Assembly (NCBI GenBank): GCA_025924495.1
Contig: JAICIG010000275.1
Span: 1-10,839 of the forward strand
DNA from: Pirellulales bacterium
GTDB lineage: Bacteria > Planctomycetota > Planctomycetia > Pirellulales > JAICIG01
Length of the DNA: 10,839 bases
Reading direction: 5' to 3'
Of this stretch, positions 1 through 6,220 are shown piece after piece. Numbering within the stretch: position 1 is the stretch's first letter; each line of letters opens with the position of its first letter. The translations under genes were made by a program, and so were the position numbers. The notes under the pieces are model-generated. The model saw only the letters and a list, made by a program, of their open reading frames with translations, was not told where the DNA came from and did not search any database.

Positions 1-39
1 AGAAAGGCGGAAGACTAGGAATTCAGAAGGGGCGACTAT

Positions 40-393
40 ATGAAAATGGAGGGGCTGAGGGACCGGACGAAGAAGTTTGCGTTGCGGACGGTTCGGATGT
101 TTTCGAGCTTGCCGAAGACCACGGCGGCGCAGGTGCTCGGAAAGCAAGCCTTGAGAGCAGGCACGAGCGTAGCTGCAAACTTTCGAGAAGCTTCTCGAGC
201 GCGCTTCGATGCGGAGTTCATTTCAAAACTCGGGATCGTAGAACAGGAACTCGACGAGACGTTGCTTTGGCTTGAGTTGCTTGTCGAGGCAAAATTAGTC
301 CCCATGCAGAAAATGTCTGCACTTAACCAGGAAGCCGAAGAACTCCTCAAAATCATCGTCGCCTGCCTCCGCACCGCCAAACGCCGGAAATGA
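40..393 (+). CDS. Four-helix bundle protein (S23 / rRNA intervening-sequence type)
   Basis: A 117-residue, mostly helical protein of the family first met as open reading frames inside 23S rRNA intervening sequences (TIGR02436, four-helix bundle). The family hallmark is visible at about residues 36-80: 'QALRAGTSVAANFREAS', followed by an acidic amphipathic helix with 'EFISKLGIVEQELDET'. Length fits the family's usual 110-130 residues. The ATG at 40 is preceded by AGAAGGGG (26-33), a usable ribosome binding site; an ATG at 46 is the alternative. There are no rRNA bases around it, so this is a free-standing chromosomal copy. The family forms pentamers of helical bundles; its cellular role is unknown. 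A degenerate TCCGAC repeat begins just after the stop. The family call is firm, the function is not. Confidence 0.88.
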   Translation: MKMEGLRDRTKKFALRTVRMFSSLPKTTAAQVLGKQALRAGTSVAANFREASRARFDAEFISKLGIVEQELDETLLWLELLVEAKLVPMQKMSALNQEAEELLKIIVACLRTAKRRK

Positions 394-408
394 CGCGTGA
401 CTCTGCCT

Positions 409-440
409 GACTTCCGAACTCCGACTTCCGACTTCCGACC
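409..440. repeat. TCCGAC-rich intergenic repeat, copy 1
   Basis: Short imperfect tandem of units such as GACTTCCGA and ACTCCGA (four units in 32 bases), followed by TTGCCC. It lies between the four-helix-bundle gene and the amidohydrolase. The same units recur at 1334-1364 (opposite orientation), 1432-1455 and 2631-2658. Confidence 0.85.
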
Positions 441-487
441 TTGCCCAACCTCAAAACCCAACCCCGCCTCAACGGCCCGAATCGCCG

Positions 488-1378
488 ATGATCATCGACG
501 TTCACAGTCACGCCTGGCAGTACCCGGCTCATTTTAGCGATGATTTTCGCGAACAGGCGAAAAGGGCGAGGGCAGGCGTCGAAGTCGATTTGACGGTGCA
601 GTATGAGGAATATCGCCGGACGACGACCGAAGATACGGTGACGATCGTGTTCGGGGGCAAGGCGCGGCTGAGCGGATTGTGGGTCGATGACCAGTATGTC
701 GCCGACTATGTGCGGGCGCATCCGGATAAATTGATCGGCTACTTGTCGGTCGATCCGTTACAGCCGGGCTGGCAAGACGAAATGCGCTTCGGTCGCGAGG
801 AACTCGGCCTGCAAGGCATCAAGCTAATGCCGATGTATGCCGGCTTCCGCCCCGACGACTCGTTGCTCGACCCGCTGTGGGAGTATGCCACGAAGCAGCA
901 ATTGCCCGTGCTGCTGCACACCGGCACGACATTCATCGCCCAGGCGCCGCTGGAATGCACGTTGCCGCGACATCTCGACCCGGTGGCCACGCGTTTTCCC
1001 GAAGTGAAGATCATCATGGCCCATCTCGGGCACCCGTACGAAGGCGAGGCCATTGTCACCGCCCGCAAGCATCCGAACGTGTATGTCGACATCAGCGCCT
1101 TGCACTATCGTCCATTCCAGCTTTACCAGAGCCTGATGCTGGTGCAGGAATACGGCGTCTGGCAAAAGCTGCTCTTCGGCAGCGATTACCCGTTCACCAC
1201 CGTCAATGCCTCCATCGACGGACTGCGCAGCTTGAACCGCATGCTCGAAGGCACGGCCCTGCCGCGGTTGAATGAGGCGGAGATCGAGGCGATGATCCGC
1301 CGGGATAGTTTGAGCCTGTTGGGGCTGAAGCCCAGGTCGGAGGTCGGAAGTCGGAGGTCGGAACAGGGCCGAGGCTAG
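488..1378 (+). CDS. Amidohydrolase family (amidohydrolase-2) metal-dependent hydrolase
   Basis: A 296-residue TIM-barrel hydrolase of the amidohydrolase-2 type (PF04909-like), predicted cytoplasmic. Visible metal-site elements in order: D4-x-H6-x-H8 ('DVHSH') on strand 1, K112 in 'GIKLMP', H144 in 'VLLHTGT', H179 in 'MAHLGHP' and D233 in 'LFGSDYP'. These match the HxH...H...H...D pattern of the superfamily, whose members hydrolyse C-N or C-O bonds or decarboxylate (for example ACMSD-type enzymes). The substrate cannot be read from sequence. The start at ATG 488 puts the HxH motif at the very N-terminus, as is usual. The last 16 residues ('KPRSEVGSRRSEQGRG') are out of character: they are the in-frame reading of an intergenic-type repeat at 1334-1364, so the ancestral protein probably ended near residue 280. 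The next gene is a Gfo/Idh/MocA oxidoreductase, suggesting a shared catabolic pathway. Confidence 0.88.
   Translation: MIIDVHSHAWQYPAHFSDDFREQAKRARAGVEVDLTVQYEEYRRTTTEDTVTIVFGGKARLSGLWVDDQYVADYVRAHPDKLIGYLSVDPLQPGWQDEMRFGREELGLQGIKLMPMYAGFRPDDSLLDPLWEYATKQQLPVLLHTGTTFIAQAPLECTLPRHLDPVATRFPEVKIIMAHLGHPYEGEAIVTARKHPNVYVDISALHYRPFQLYQSLMLVQEYGVWQKLLFGSDYPFTTVNASIDGLRSLNRMLEGTALPRLNEAEIEAMIRRDSLSLLGLKPRSEVGSRRSEQGRG
1334..1364. repeat. GTCGGA-rich repeat, copy 2 (inverted, inside CDS end)
   Basis: Four near-copies of AGGTCGGA/AGTCGGA in 31 bases, the reverse-complement orientation of copy 1. It lies in the last codons of the amidohydrolase gene and is translated as 'RSEVGSRRSE'; the TAG stop follows at 1376-1378. 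Confidence 0.85.
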
Positions 1379-1431
1379 AATTGCCCGGCGAATTTGGTAT
1401 CGTTCCATAAGCTTACGCATTATCGTCTTTT

Positions 1432-1455
1432 TTCCGATCTCCGACTTCCGACTTT
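1432..1455. repeat. TCCGAC-rich intergenic repeat, copy 3
   Basis: TTCCGATCTCCGACTTCCGA-type tandem, same orientation as copy 1 and likewise followed by TTGCCC. It ends about 20 bases before the oxidoreductase start codon, so it would fall in its mRNA leader. Confidence 0.8.
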
Positions 1456-1474
1456 GCCCCCAGGATTTCTCATC

Positions 1475-2632
1475 ATGTCCACGCCTTTGAACATCGGCAT
1501 GATCGGCTACGGTTTTATGGGCCGGGCCCACTCGAACGCTTACCGCCAGGTGAGCCAGTTCTTTCCGCGCAAGCACCGGCCGGTGCTCAAGGCCTGCTGC
1601 GCCCGCAACGAGGGCAAGATCAAAGCCTTCGCCGAGAACTGGGGCTATGAGTCGTACGAGACCGACTGGAAGAAGCTGATCGCCCGCGACGATATCGACG
1701 TGGTCGATATCGGTTCGCCGAACAATACGCATCGCGAGATCGTGCTGGCCGCCGCCAAGGCGGGCAAGATGATCCTCTGCGAAAAGCCGCTGGCGATGAA
1801 CGTGGCCGAAGGCGAAGAGATGTGCGCCGCCGTCGAGAAGGCGGGTGTGCCGAACATGGTCTGGTTCAATTATCGCCGCGTGCCCGCCATTTCGCTCGCC
1901 AAGCAACTCGTCGATGAAGGCCGCATCGGTCGGCCGTTCCACTACCGGGCGACCTACCTGCAAGACTGGACGATCGCCGAAGACGTGCCGCAAGGGGGGG
2001 CCGCGCTGTGGCGGCTCGACGCCGACGTAGCCGGCTCGGGCGTGACGGGCGACCTGTTGGCCCACTCCATCGACACCGCCGAATGGCTCAATGGCCCGAT
2101 CAAGCGAGTGACTGCCGCCACCGAGACGTTCGTTAAAGAGCGCGTGCACCAAGAGACCGGCAAGAAGCAGCCGGTCAAAATCGACGACGCCTGCATGTTT
2201 TTGGCTCAATTCGCCAACGGCTCGATCGGCACGTTCGAGAGCACTCGTTACGCGCGCGGCCGCAAGAACTACAACACCTTCGAACTGAACGGCGCCGCCG
2301 GCAGCGTGTTCTTCGACCTGGAAGATCCGCAGTACTTGCAATACTTCAAATACTCCGACCCGGCCACGGGCGCCAAGATCGAGAGCCACCTGACCGGCTG
2401 GCAGAAGATTCACGTCACCAATGGCGAGCACCCCTATATGAAGAACTGGTGGGTGCCCGGCTGCACGATTGGCTATGAGCACACGTTCATCAACGCCCTG
2501 GCCGATTTTTTGGAAAGCCTTGAGACCGGCAAGCCCGTCCAGCCCGACTTCCGCAGCGCATTGCACACGCAGAAAGTTTGCGATGGCGTGTTGGCGAGCG
2601 CGAAGAGCGGGCAGTGGGTGGAGATAAAGTAG
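1475..2632 (+). CDS. Gfo/Idh/MocA family NAD(P)-dependent oxidoreductase
   Basis: A 385-residue oxidoreductase with an N-terminal Rossmann fold and a C-terminal alpha/beta catalytic domain, predicted cytoplasmic. Seen directly: the dinucleotide-binding 'GYGFMG' (residues 11-16), 'DIGSPNNTH' after beta-4, the family signature 'CEKPLA' with E103-K104-P105, and D193/H197 in 'GDLLAHSID', placed like the Asp/His catalytic pair of Bacillus inositol dehydrogenase. Family members oxidise or reduce sugars, inositols and related polyols, and the usual length is 330-400 residues. The ATG at 1475 is preferred: AGGA at 1462-1465 gives 9-base spacing, and the Rossmann strand starts 6 residues in. A longer frame from 1394 would read through repeat copy 3 and has no family similarity. 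The stop codon is immediately abutted by repeat copy 4. Substrate unknown. Confidence 0.95.
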   Translation: MSTPLNIGMIGYGFMGRAHSNAYRQVSQFFPRKHRPVLKACCARNEGKIKAFAENWGYESYETDWKKLIARDDIDVVDIGSPNNTHREIVLAAAKAGKMILCEKPLAMNVAEGEEMCAAVEKAGVPNMVWFNYRRVPAISLAKQLVDEGRIGRPFHYRATYLQDWTIAEDVPQGGAALWRLDADVAGSGVTGDLLAHSIDTAEWLNGPIKRVTAATETFVKERVHQETGKKQPVKIDDACMFLAQFANGSIGTFESTRYARGRKNYNTFELNGAAGSVFFDLEDPQYLQYFKYSDPATGAKIESHLTGWQKIHVTNGEHPYMKNWWVPGCTIGYEHTFINALADFLESLETGKPVQPDFRSALHTQKVCDGVLASAKSGQWVEIK

Positions 2633-2658
2633 GAATTCGGAAGTCGGAATTCGGAACG
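2631..2658. repeat. GTCGGAATTCGGA repeat, copy 4
   Basis: AGGAATTCGG then AAGTCGGAATTCGGAAC, overlapping the TAG stop of the oxidoreductase (2630-2632). The orientation is that of copy 2. A decayed relative (TAGGAATTCAGAAG) is at 16-29, just before the four-helix-bundle gene. Confidence 0.8.
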
Positions 2659-2770
2659 GGGAAGGGTGGCGGGGAGCCGTGCGGTACAGTCGCAATGGAG
2701 GTGGCGCTGCTGTCGCTCTTAGAATCGGTTAGGCCGTGGAAGCTTGGTTCCCGCTCGACGAGGCGTCGAA

Positions 2771-3115
2771 ATGGCGCTGACCGAGCTGCAACAAACCGCC
2801 CGTCGCCGCCGATTTCAGTTCAGCTTGGGGATGCTATTTTTCTGTCTGCTGGTGTTCAGCGGCATTTGCGGATGGCTTGTTTCGGCAATGGAGTGCCCAG
2901 TCTGCCATGGCGATAACGTAGACGAAAACGGACGGTGCCGGCTTGGCGACGGTTGCCAGTACTTCACCGATGACTGGTGTTTTTGGTGCGGGGTTGTCGC
3001 CGACTGGGACAGCCGCTACATCACTGGCCGCCCAGGCCACATTCGAATGGCGTACTGCGCGGCCTGCAGACGCCAAGGCACAATAACGCGGCTAGAGTGG
3101 TTGTCGAGACCTTAG
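2771..3115 (+). CDS. Small membrane-anchored protein with three CxxC pairs
   Basis: A 114-residue protein of unknown function. The N-terminus carries a basic run then 'RRFQFSL' leading into one hydrophobic helix (about residues 19-39), a layout I recognise as common in planctomycete envelope proteins. After the helix come eight cysteines, six of them as CxxC pairs (C42/C45, C70/C73, C96/C99) plus C56 and C62. This resembles one or two zinc ribbons or a disulfide-rich domain, probably outside the membrane if the helix is an uncleaved anchor. I chose ATG 2771 because the basic-hydrophobic N-terminus starts there; an in-frame upstream start at 2744 would add nine residues. Flanks: oxidoreductase and repeat copy 4 before it, a 230-base spacer after it. 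It is not obviously in an operon. Coding status is supported by the ordered Cys pattern; the function is open. Confidence 0.65.
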   Translation: MALTELQQTARRRRFQFSLGMLFFCLLVFSGICGWLVSAMECPVCHGDNVDENGRCRLGDGCQYFTDDWCFWCGVVADWDSRYITGRPGHIRMAYCAACRRQGTITRLEWLSRP

Positions 3116-3293
3116 CTTCTGAGGCCGTTCACCGCTCATATTGAGATCCAGGAAGAAGATGAATCGCTGCTTGCGATTCCGTCGGCCGACAACTGATCTC
3201 GTTCCATAGGTTCGCTCGCAGGGGCTGCCCTTGCGAAAAGGGGCCGCTGGCGCCGCTACCGCTCCGGATTGGACGCGGACGGCGCGCATGCCG

Positions 3294-3299
3294 TACAAT
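3294..3299 (+). promoter_or_regulatory. Candidate -10 element of the toxin-antitoxin unit
   Basis: TACAAT matches the sigma-70 -10 consensus in 5 of 6 positions and lies 47 bases before the antitoxin start. The -35 is poor: TTGGAC at 3269-3274 with 19-base spacing is the best available. The call rests on the -10 and on its position in an otherwise gene-free spacer. Confidence 0.4.
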
Positions 3300-3306
3300 A
3301 AAGACT

Positions 3307-3327
3307 CGGCATATCCGAACGGTACCG
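3307..3327. promoter_or_regulatory. Candidate operator of the toxin-antitoxin unit
   Basis: Two small inverted repeats sit back to back: CGG-CATAT-CCG (3307-3317), then AA, then the perfect palindrome CGGTACCG (3320-3327). They lie between the candidate -10 and the antitoxin start, where type II antitoxins normally bind to repress their own operon. No binding evidence is available; this is placement plus symmetry only. Confidence 0.3.
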
Positions 3328-3345
3328 CCGTAACGAGATGATTGA

Positions 3346-3567
3346 ATGACACACATCATGGTGAGCGAAGAGCAAGCTGCGATCATCGCCCAAGCAGGGA
3401 GCAATGTTCAGGTCCGCGATCCTCAGGGCCGACTTATTGGTTTCATTAAGTTGGCGCCCTCGGATCAGGAAATCGCCAAAGCCAAAGAGCGCCTGGCCTC
3501 TGGACCTGGAGGGCAGACTTATACCACGGCGCAAGTCCTCGATCACTTGAGATCACTGGGGCAGTGA
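3346..3567 (+). CDS. Putative antitoxin of a type II TA pair
   Basis: A 73-residue protein (69 if it starts at ATG 3358, residue 5 of this frame). The N-terminal half, 'EEQAAIIAQAGSNVQVRDPQGRLIGFIKL', predicts a helix and two beta strands of the kind seen in small planctomycete and cyanobacterial antitoxins. The C-terminal part is charged and helical ('SDQEIAKAKERLA'), as expected for a toxin-wrapping tail. The stop codon shares a base with the next gene's start (TGATG at 3565-3569), giving tight translational coupling to a ParE/RelE-size protein. That arrangement, with the small antitoxin first, is the main support. Expected role: neutralise the downstream toxin and repress its own promoter. 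I cannot place it in a named antitoxin family. Confidence 0.62.
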   Translation: MTHIMVSEEQAAIIAQAGSNVQVRDPQGRLIGFIKLAPSDQEIAKAKERLASGPGGQTYTTAQVLDHLRSLGQ

Positions 3568-3827
3568 TGAACCGCTACACCGTCGTTTGGTGGCCCGCGG
3601 CCCTCGACGAGTTGGCGAAGCTGTGGCTGCTCGATCGAGCAGCAGTTGCTGCCGCGTCTGACGAAGCGGATCGCCGGCTGGCAGAGAATCCGACCGAGTG
3701 GGGCGATGAGGTGGCGCCTGGCATTCGATGCTTGGAAACCGCAGGCCTTATCTATTTCGACATCTCGCCACCGGACAGGCTCGTTTCCGTCTACATGGTC
3801 ACTTCCATCAGCGGCAGCGCTGAGTAA
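3567..3827 (+). CDS. Putative ParE/RelE-superfamily toxin
   Basis: An 86-residue protein with the outline of the ParE/RelE fold: a first strand 'NRYTVVWWPAALDEL', two helices ('LAKLWLLDRAAVAAASDEADRRLAENP'), then strands 'GIRCLETAGLIYFDI' and 'DRLVSVYMVTSI'. The opening 'Y-x-V-x-W-x-P-A-A-x-x-E-L' and the helix ending in 'RLAENP' are typical of this superfamily. ParE members poison gyrase and RelE members cut mRNA on the ribosome. Candidate basic residues are R54 and R71, but the RelE catalytic Arg/Tyr set is not clear and the C-terminus is short, so the target is undecided. ATG 3567 is taken as the start (a GTG one codon upstream is possible). The next gene begins only 12 bases after the stop, so the TA unit may be cotranscribed with 3840-5350. 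Confidence 0.65.
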   Translation: MNRYTVVWWPAALDELAKLWLLDRAAVAAASDEADRRLAENPTEWGDEVAPGIRCLETAGLIYFDISPPDRLVSVYMVTSISGSAE

Positions 3828-3839
3828 CGTACGGATGCG

Positions 3840-4505
3840 ATGAACTACTTCACCCACGGTCGCGCGTTTGTTGACGATCCGTACTTCCTGGCGGGCACCG
3901 CCGTGCCTGATTGGCTGAATGTAGTGGCCCGCCGGGTGAAGGCCCGCTCGAAGCATGCGCAGGAGTTTGTGAATGATGCCGACCCGCGGCTGGCGGCGTT
4001 AGCCCAAGGCGTCATGCAGCACCATGCCGACGATGGCTGGTTCCATGAGACGACGTCCTTCGCCGAACTGTCGTGGCAATTGACGGCCCGGGTGCGCGAT
4101 GCACTGCCGCCGGACGATGGCCTGCGGCCGAGTTTCTTGGGGCATATCCTCGTCGAGTTGCTGCTCGATGCAACCTTGATTGCCGAGGAGCCCGAGCGGC
4201 TCGAGGCCTATTATGCGGCCTTGGCGGCGGTCGATCCGGCCTTCGTCCAGCATGCCGTCGGCCGGATGGCGACGGGCGTCCCCGAGCGGCTGGCAGAGTT
4301 CCTGCCGCTGTTTATCCGGGAGGGATTCTTGTGGGATTACCGCGACGATGGCAAACTGTGGTTTCGGCTGAACCAGGTGATGCGGCGGGTTAACCTGCCG
4401 CCGCTGCCCGCGGCCTTCTGCGAGTTGCTGCCCGAGGCGCGGCGGCTCGTCGAAGAGCGCAAGAGCGAACTGCTGACACCGTCCGACCTCAGGAGACTGG
4501 CATGA
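3840..4505 (+). CDS. Hypothetical protein, weakly AcpH/DUF479-like
   Basis: A 221-residue, helix-rich soluble protein without signal peptide or membrane helix. Its pattern recalls the ACP phosphodiesterase (AcpH, DUF479) family: an N-terminal 'MNYFTHG' then 'YFLAGTAVPDWL' (compare MNFLAHL...LLGNLLADF in AcpH), a central 'QGVMQHHADDGWFH' (compare GI..H..ID..TD), and 'LGHILVELLLDATL' at residues 100-113. Possible metal ligands are H6, D24, H61/H62, D64/D65, H69, H102, E106 and D110. If the relationship is real it would be an HD-like metal-dependent hydrolase, but acting on acyl carrier protein is not implied. It starts 12 bases after the toxin stop and overlaps the epimerase gene by ATGA (4502-4505), so it is translated together with that enzyme. 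This suggests a joint metabolic role. That it is coding is fairly certain; the family link is tentative. Confidence 0.8.
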   Translation: MNYFTHGRAFVDDPYFLAGTAVPDWLNVVARRVKARSKHAQEFVNDADPRLAALAQGVMQHHADDGWFHETTSFAELSWQLTARVRDALPPDDGLRPSFLGHILVELLLDATLIAEEPERLEAYYAALAAVDPAFVQHAVGRMATGVPERLAEFLPLFIREGFLWDYRDDGKLWFRLNQVMRRVNLPPLPAAFCELLPEARRLVEERKSELLTPSDLRRLA

Positions 4506-5350
4506 AATTCGGCATGAATATGCTTCTATGGACCGACAACATCACCGACGAGCATCGTCCGTTGATGGAGCGGCTCAAGAAAATGGGCTTCGACGGCGTC
4601 GAGTTTACGATCTTCGATCACGACTTGAAGAAGTACGAAGCGCTCGGCCGCTGGCTCGACGACGTCGGTTTGGAGCGAACGGTCGTGACGTGCGTGCTCG
4701 ACGATAAGAACCCGATCAGCCCCGACGCGAAGGTTCGCGCCGCCGGCGTCGATCAACTCAAGGGCGTGCTCGAATGCTGCCAGGCCGTCGGCGCCAAAAT
4801 TATGGCCGGGCCATTCCACTCGGCGCTTGGCGGTTTCACGGGGGCCAGCCCGACGGCGGACGAATGGAAGTGGGGCGCGGAATGCATGCGGCGCAACGCT
4901 GAAACGGCCCAGAAGTGCGGGGTGACGCTGGCAGTCGAATATCTCAACCGTTTCGAGTGCTACCTGCTCAACACGGCGGCCGATACGGTGCGATTCATCA
5001 AAGACGTCGGACATCCGAACTGCAGGATGATGTACGACACATTCCATGCCAACATCGAAGAAAAGAACATTCCGCAAGCGATCAAGAGCTGCGCCGAATA
5101 CACGGTCCACGTTCACATCTCAGAAAACGACCGCGGCACGCCCGGCCAAGGGCATGTCCACTGGAAAGAATCGTTCGACACGCTCAAGGAGACGGGCTAC
5201 GAGGGCTGGTTCGTCATCGAAGCCTTTGGGTTGGCGCTGCCCGCCTTAGCCGCCGCCACGAAGATCTGGCGCCGCATGTTCGAAAGCGAAGAACTACTGG
5301 CGCGCGAAGGCCTGGCGTTCATGAAAGGCGAGTGGGCGAAGCGGAAGTAG
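4502..5350 (+). CDS. Sugar epimerase, D-tagatose/D-psicose 3-epimerase type (TIM barrel)
   Basis: A 282-residue sugar phosphate isomerase/epimerase-like TIM barrel, predicted cytoplasmic and divalent-metal dependent. The metal ligands are recognisable: E146 ('VEYLNRFE'), D179 ('YDTFHANIEE'), H205 ('VHVHISENDRGTPG') and E240 ('VIEAFG'). Their spacing (33, 26, 35) equals that recalled for Pseudomonas cichorii D-tagatose 3-epimerase (E152, D185, H211, E246). The substrate-contacting E152, H182 and R211 here match E158, H188 and R217 there at the same offset of six. This places it well inside the ketose 3-epimerase branch (C3 epimerisation of ketohexoses) rather than the wider xylose-isomerase-like family. 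The exact ketose is not certain, since 3-keto-sugar and fructoselysine-type relatives exist. The start overlaps the stop of the preceding gene (ATGA), indicating coupled translation. Confidence 0.92.
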   Translation: MKFGMNMLLWTDNITDEHRPLMERLKKMGFDGVEFTIFDHDLKKYEALGRWLDDVGLERTVVTCVLDDKNPISPDAKVRAAGVDQLKGVLECCQAVGAKIMAGPFHSALGGFTGASPTADEWKWGAECMRRNAETAQKCGVTLAVEYLNRFECYLLNTAADTVRFIKDVGHPNCRMMYDTFHANIEEKNIPQAIKSCAEYTVHVHISENDRGTPGQGHVHWKESFDTLKETGYEGWFVIEAFGLALPALAAATKIWRRMFESEELLAREGLAFMKGEWAKRK

Positions 5351-5360
5351 GCGGCAGGCG

Positions 5361-5394
5361 GTAGGTGGCATGTGGTAGGTGGCATGTGGTAGGT
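5361..5394. repeat. Tandem repeat, unit GTAGGTGGCATGTG
   Basis: Two exact 14-base copies (5361-5374, 5375-5388) followed by a partial third (GTAGGT, 5389-5394). It starts 10 bases after the epimerase stop. It differs from the TCCGAC repeats but occupies the same kind of position. Any scpB start at GTG 5365 or 5386 would lie inside it. Confidence 0.9.
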
Positions 5395-6213
5395 AGGGAA
5401 CAGAAAGCAGACGATCGATTGGCACGAGAACTTAGTTCCTTGCCCTCATCTGTTAATCCCCAATCGGCAAGTCCGAGCCCGCAACCGCCAGGTCCGGCAG
5501 ATCAGGGGCTGTCGCTCGATGAGTTGAGCCAGGCCTTCGCCGGGATGCTCGGCTCGGGACAGGACCCTTACGCGGAGCCCGAGCCGGACGAAAACGAAGA
5601 CGCGCAAGCAGTCGCCGAGGCGGCCGGCCTTGATCCGACGCTGACCGTTCGCAAACCCGCGGCGGCGCCGACGGTCGATGACGCCTGCGCCGTGACGCCT
5701 AAAAGCATCTTGGAGGCGATGTTATTCGTCGGAAGCGCCGACAACCAACCGCTTTCGAGCCAGCGCGTGGCAAGCATGATGCGCGGCGTGCGCCCGGCCG
5801 AAATCGACGACCTAGTCAAAGAGCTGAACCAGCAATACGACGACAATGGCTGCCCTTATCGCATCTACAGCGAAGGAGATGGGTACCGGTTGAAATTGCG
5901 CGAAGAGTTTTCGCGCATCCGCGACAAGTTCTATGGCCGCGTTCGCCAGGCGCGGCTGTCGCCCGCCGCGATCGAAGTGCTTTCAATCATCGCCTACCAG
6001 GGAGGCCAAACCAGCGACGAGGTCAATCGCTTGCGCGGCGCCTCCAGCGGAGCGATCCTCTCGCAACTCGTCCGCCGGCAGTTGCTGCGCGTCGAACGTC
6101 ATCCGAGTTCGCCACGCACTCCACGGTATTTCACGACAGCGCGCTTTCTCGATTTGTTCGGATTGGAAAGTTTTGTCGCTTTGCCGCGAAGCCAGGAAGT
6201 GGATAAACGCTGA
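5365..6213 (+). CDS. scpB: Segregation and condensation protein B (ScpB)
   Basis: ScpB is the winged-helix kleisin-partner subunit of the SMC-ScpA-ScpB complex, which organises and segregates the chromosome. The recognisable ScpB core begins at 'KSILEAMLFVGSADNQPLSSQRVA' (residue ~113 of this frame) and includes 'VKELNQQYDDNGCPYRI', 'GYRLKLREEF' and the second winged helix 'RQARLSPAAIEVLSIIAYQGGQTSDEVNRLRGASSGAILSQL', ending with 'RTPRYFTTARFLDLFGLESF'. The frame from GTG 5365 gives 282 residues, but its first ten are read from a tandem repeat and are unlikely to be native. Other in-frame starts are GTG 5386, TTG 5419, TTG 5440 and ATG 5545 (222 residues). About 110 residues of acidic, Pro/Ala-rich low-complexity sequence precede the core. 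scpA is not adjacent, unlike in many bacteria. The gene ends 7 bases from the convergent minus-strand gene. Confidence 0.93.
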   Translation: MACGRWHVVGREQKADDRLARELSSLPSSVNPQSASPSPQPPGPADQGLSLDELSQAFAGMLGSGQDPYAEPEPDENEDAQAVAEAAGLDPTLTVRKPAAAPTVDDACAVTPKSILEAMLFVGSADNQPLSSQRVASMMRGVRPAEIDDLVKELNQQYDDNGCPYRIYSEGDGYRLKLREEFSRIRDKFYGRVRQARLSPAAIEVLSIIAYQGGQTSDEVNRLRGASSGAILSQLVRRQLLRVERHPSSPRTPRYFTTARFLDLFGLESFVALPRSQEVDKR

Positions 6214-6220
6214 AGCGAGC

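Noticed and set aside
40..393. The four-helix-bundle gene as evidence for a 23S rRNA intervening sequence here
   Set aside because: No 23S rRNA sequence flanks it; the protein family is common outside rRNA.
1394..1474. N-terminal extension of the oxidoreductase by 27 residues
   Set aside because: It reads through repeat copy 3 and has no similarity to the family; the Rossmann strand begins just after ATG 1475, which has its own ribosome binding site.
409..2658. CRISPR array formed by the TCCGAC repeats
   Set aside because: Units are only 6-9 bases, directly abutting and variable, without regular unique spacers and with genes in between.
824..2695. A 623-residue open frame on the minus strand antisense to the amidohydrolase and oxidoreductase
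   Set aside because: Both plus-strand genes have clear family motifs, and the antisense frame has none, contains reverse-read repeat sequence, and is explained by GC-rich codon bias leaving the complementary frame open.
3116..3345. Possible gene remnant in the spacer before the TA pair
   Set aside because: All frames are short and featureless; only the candidate promoter and operator near its end could be supported.
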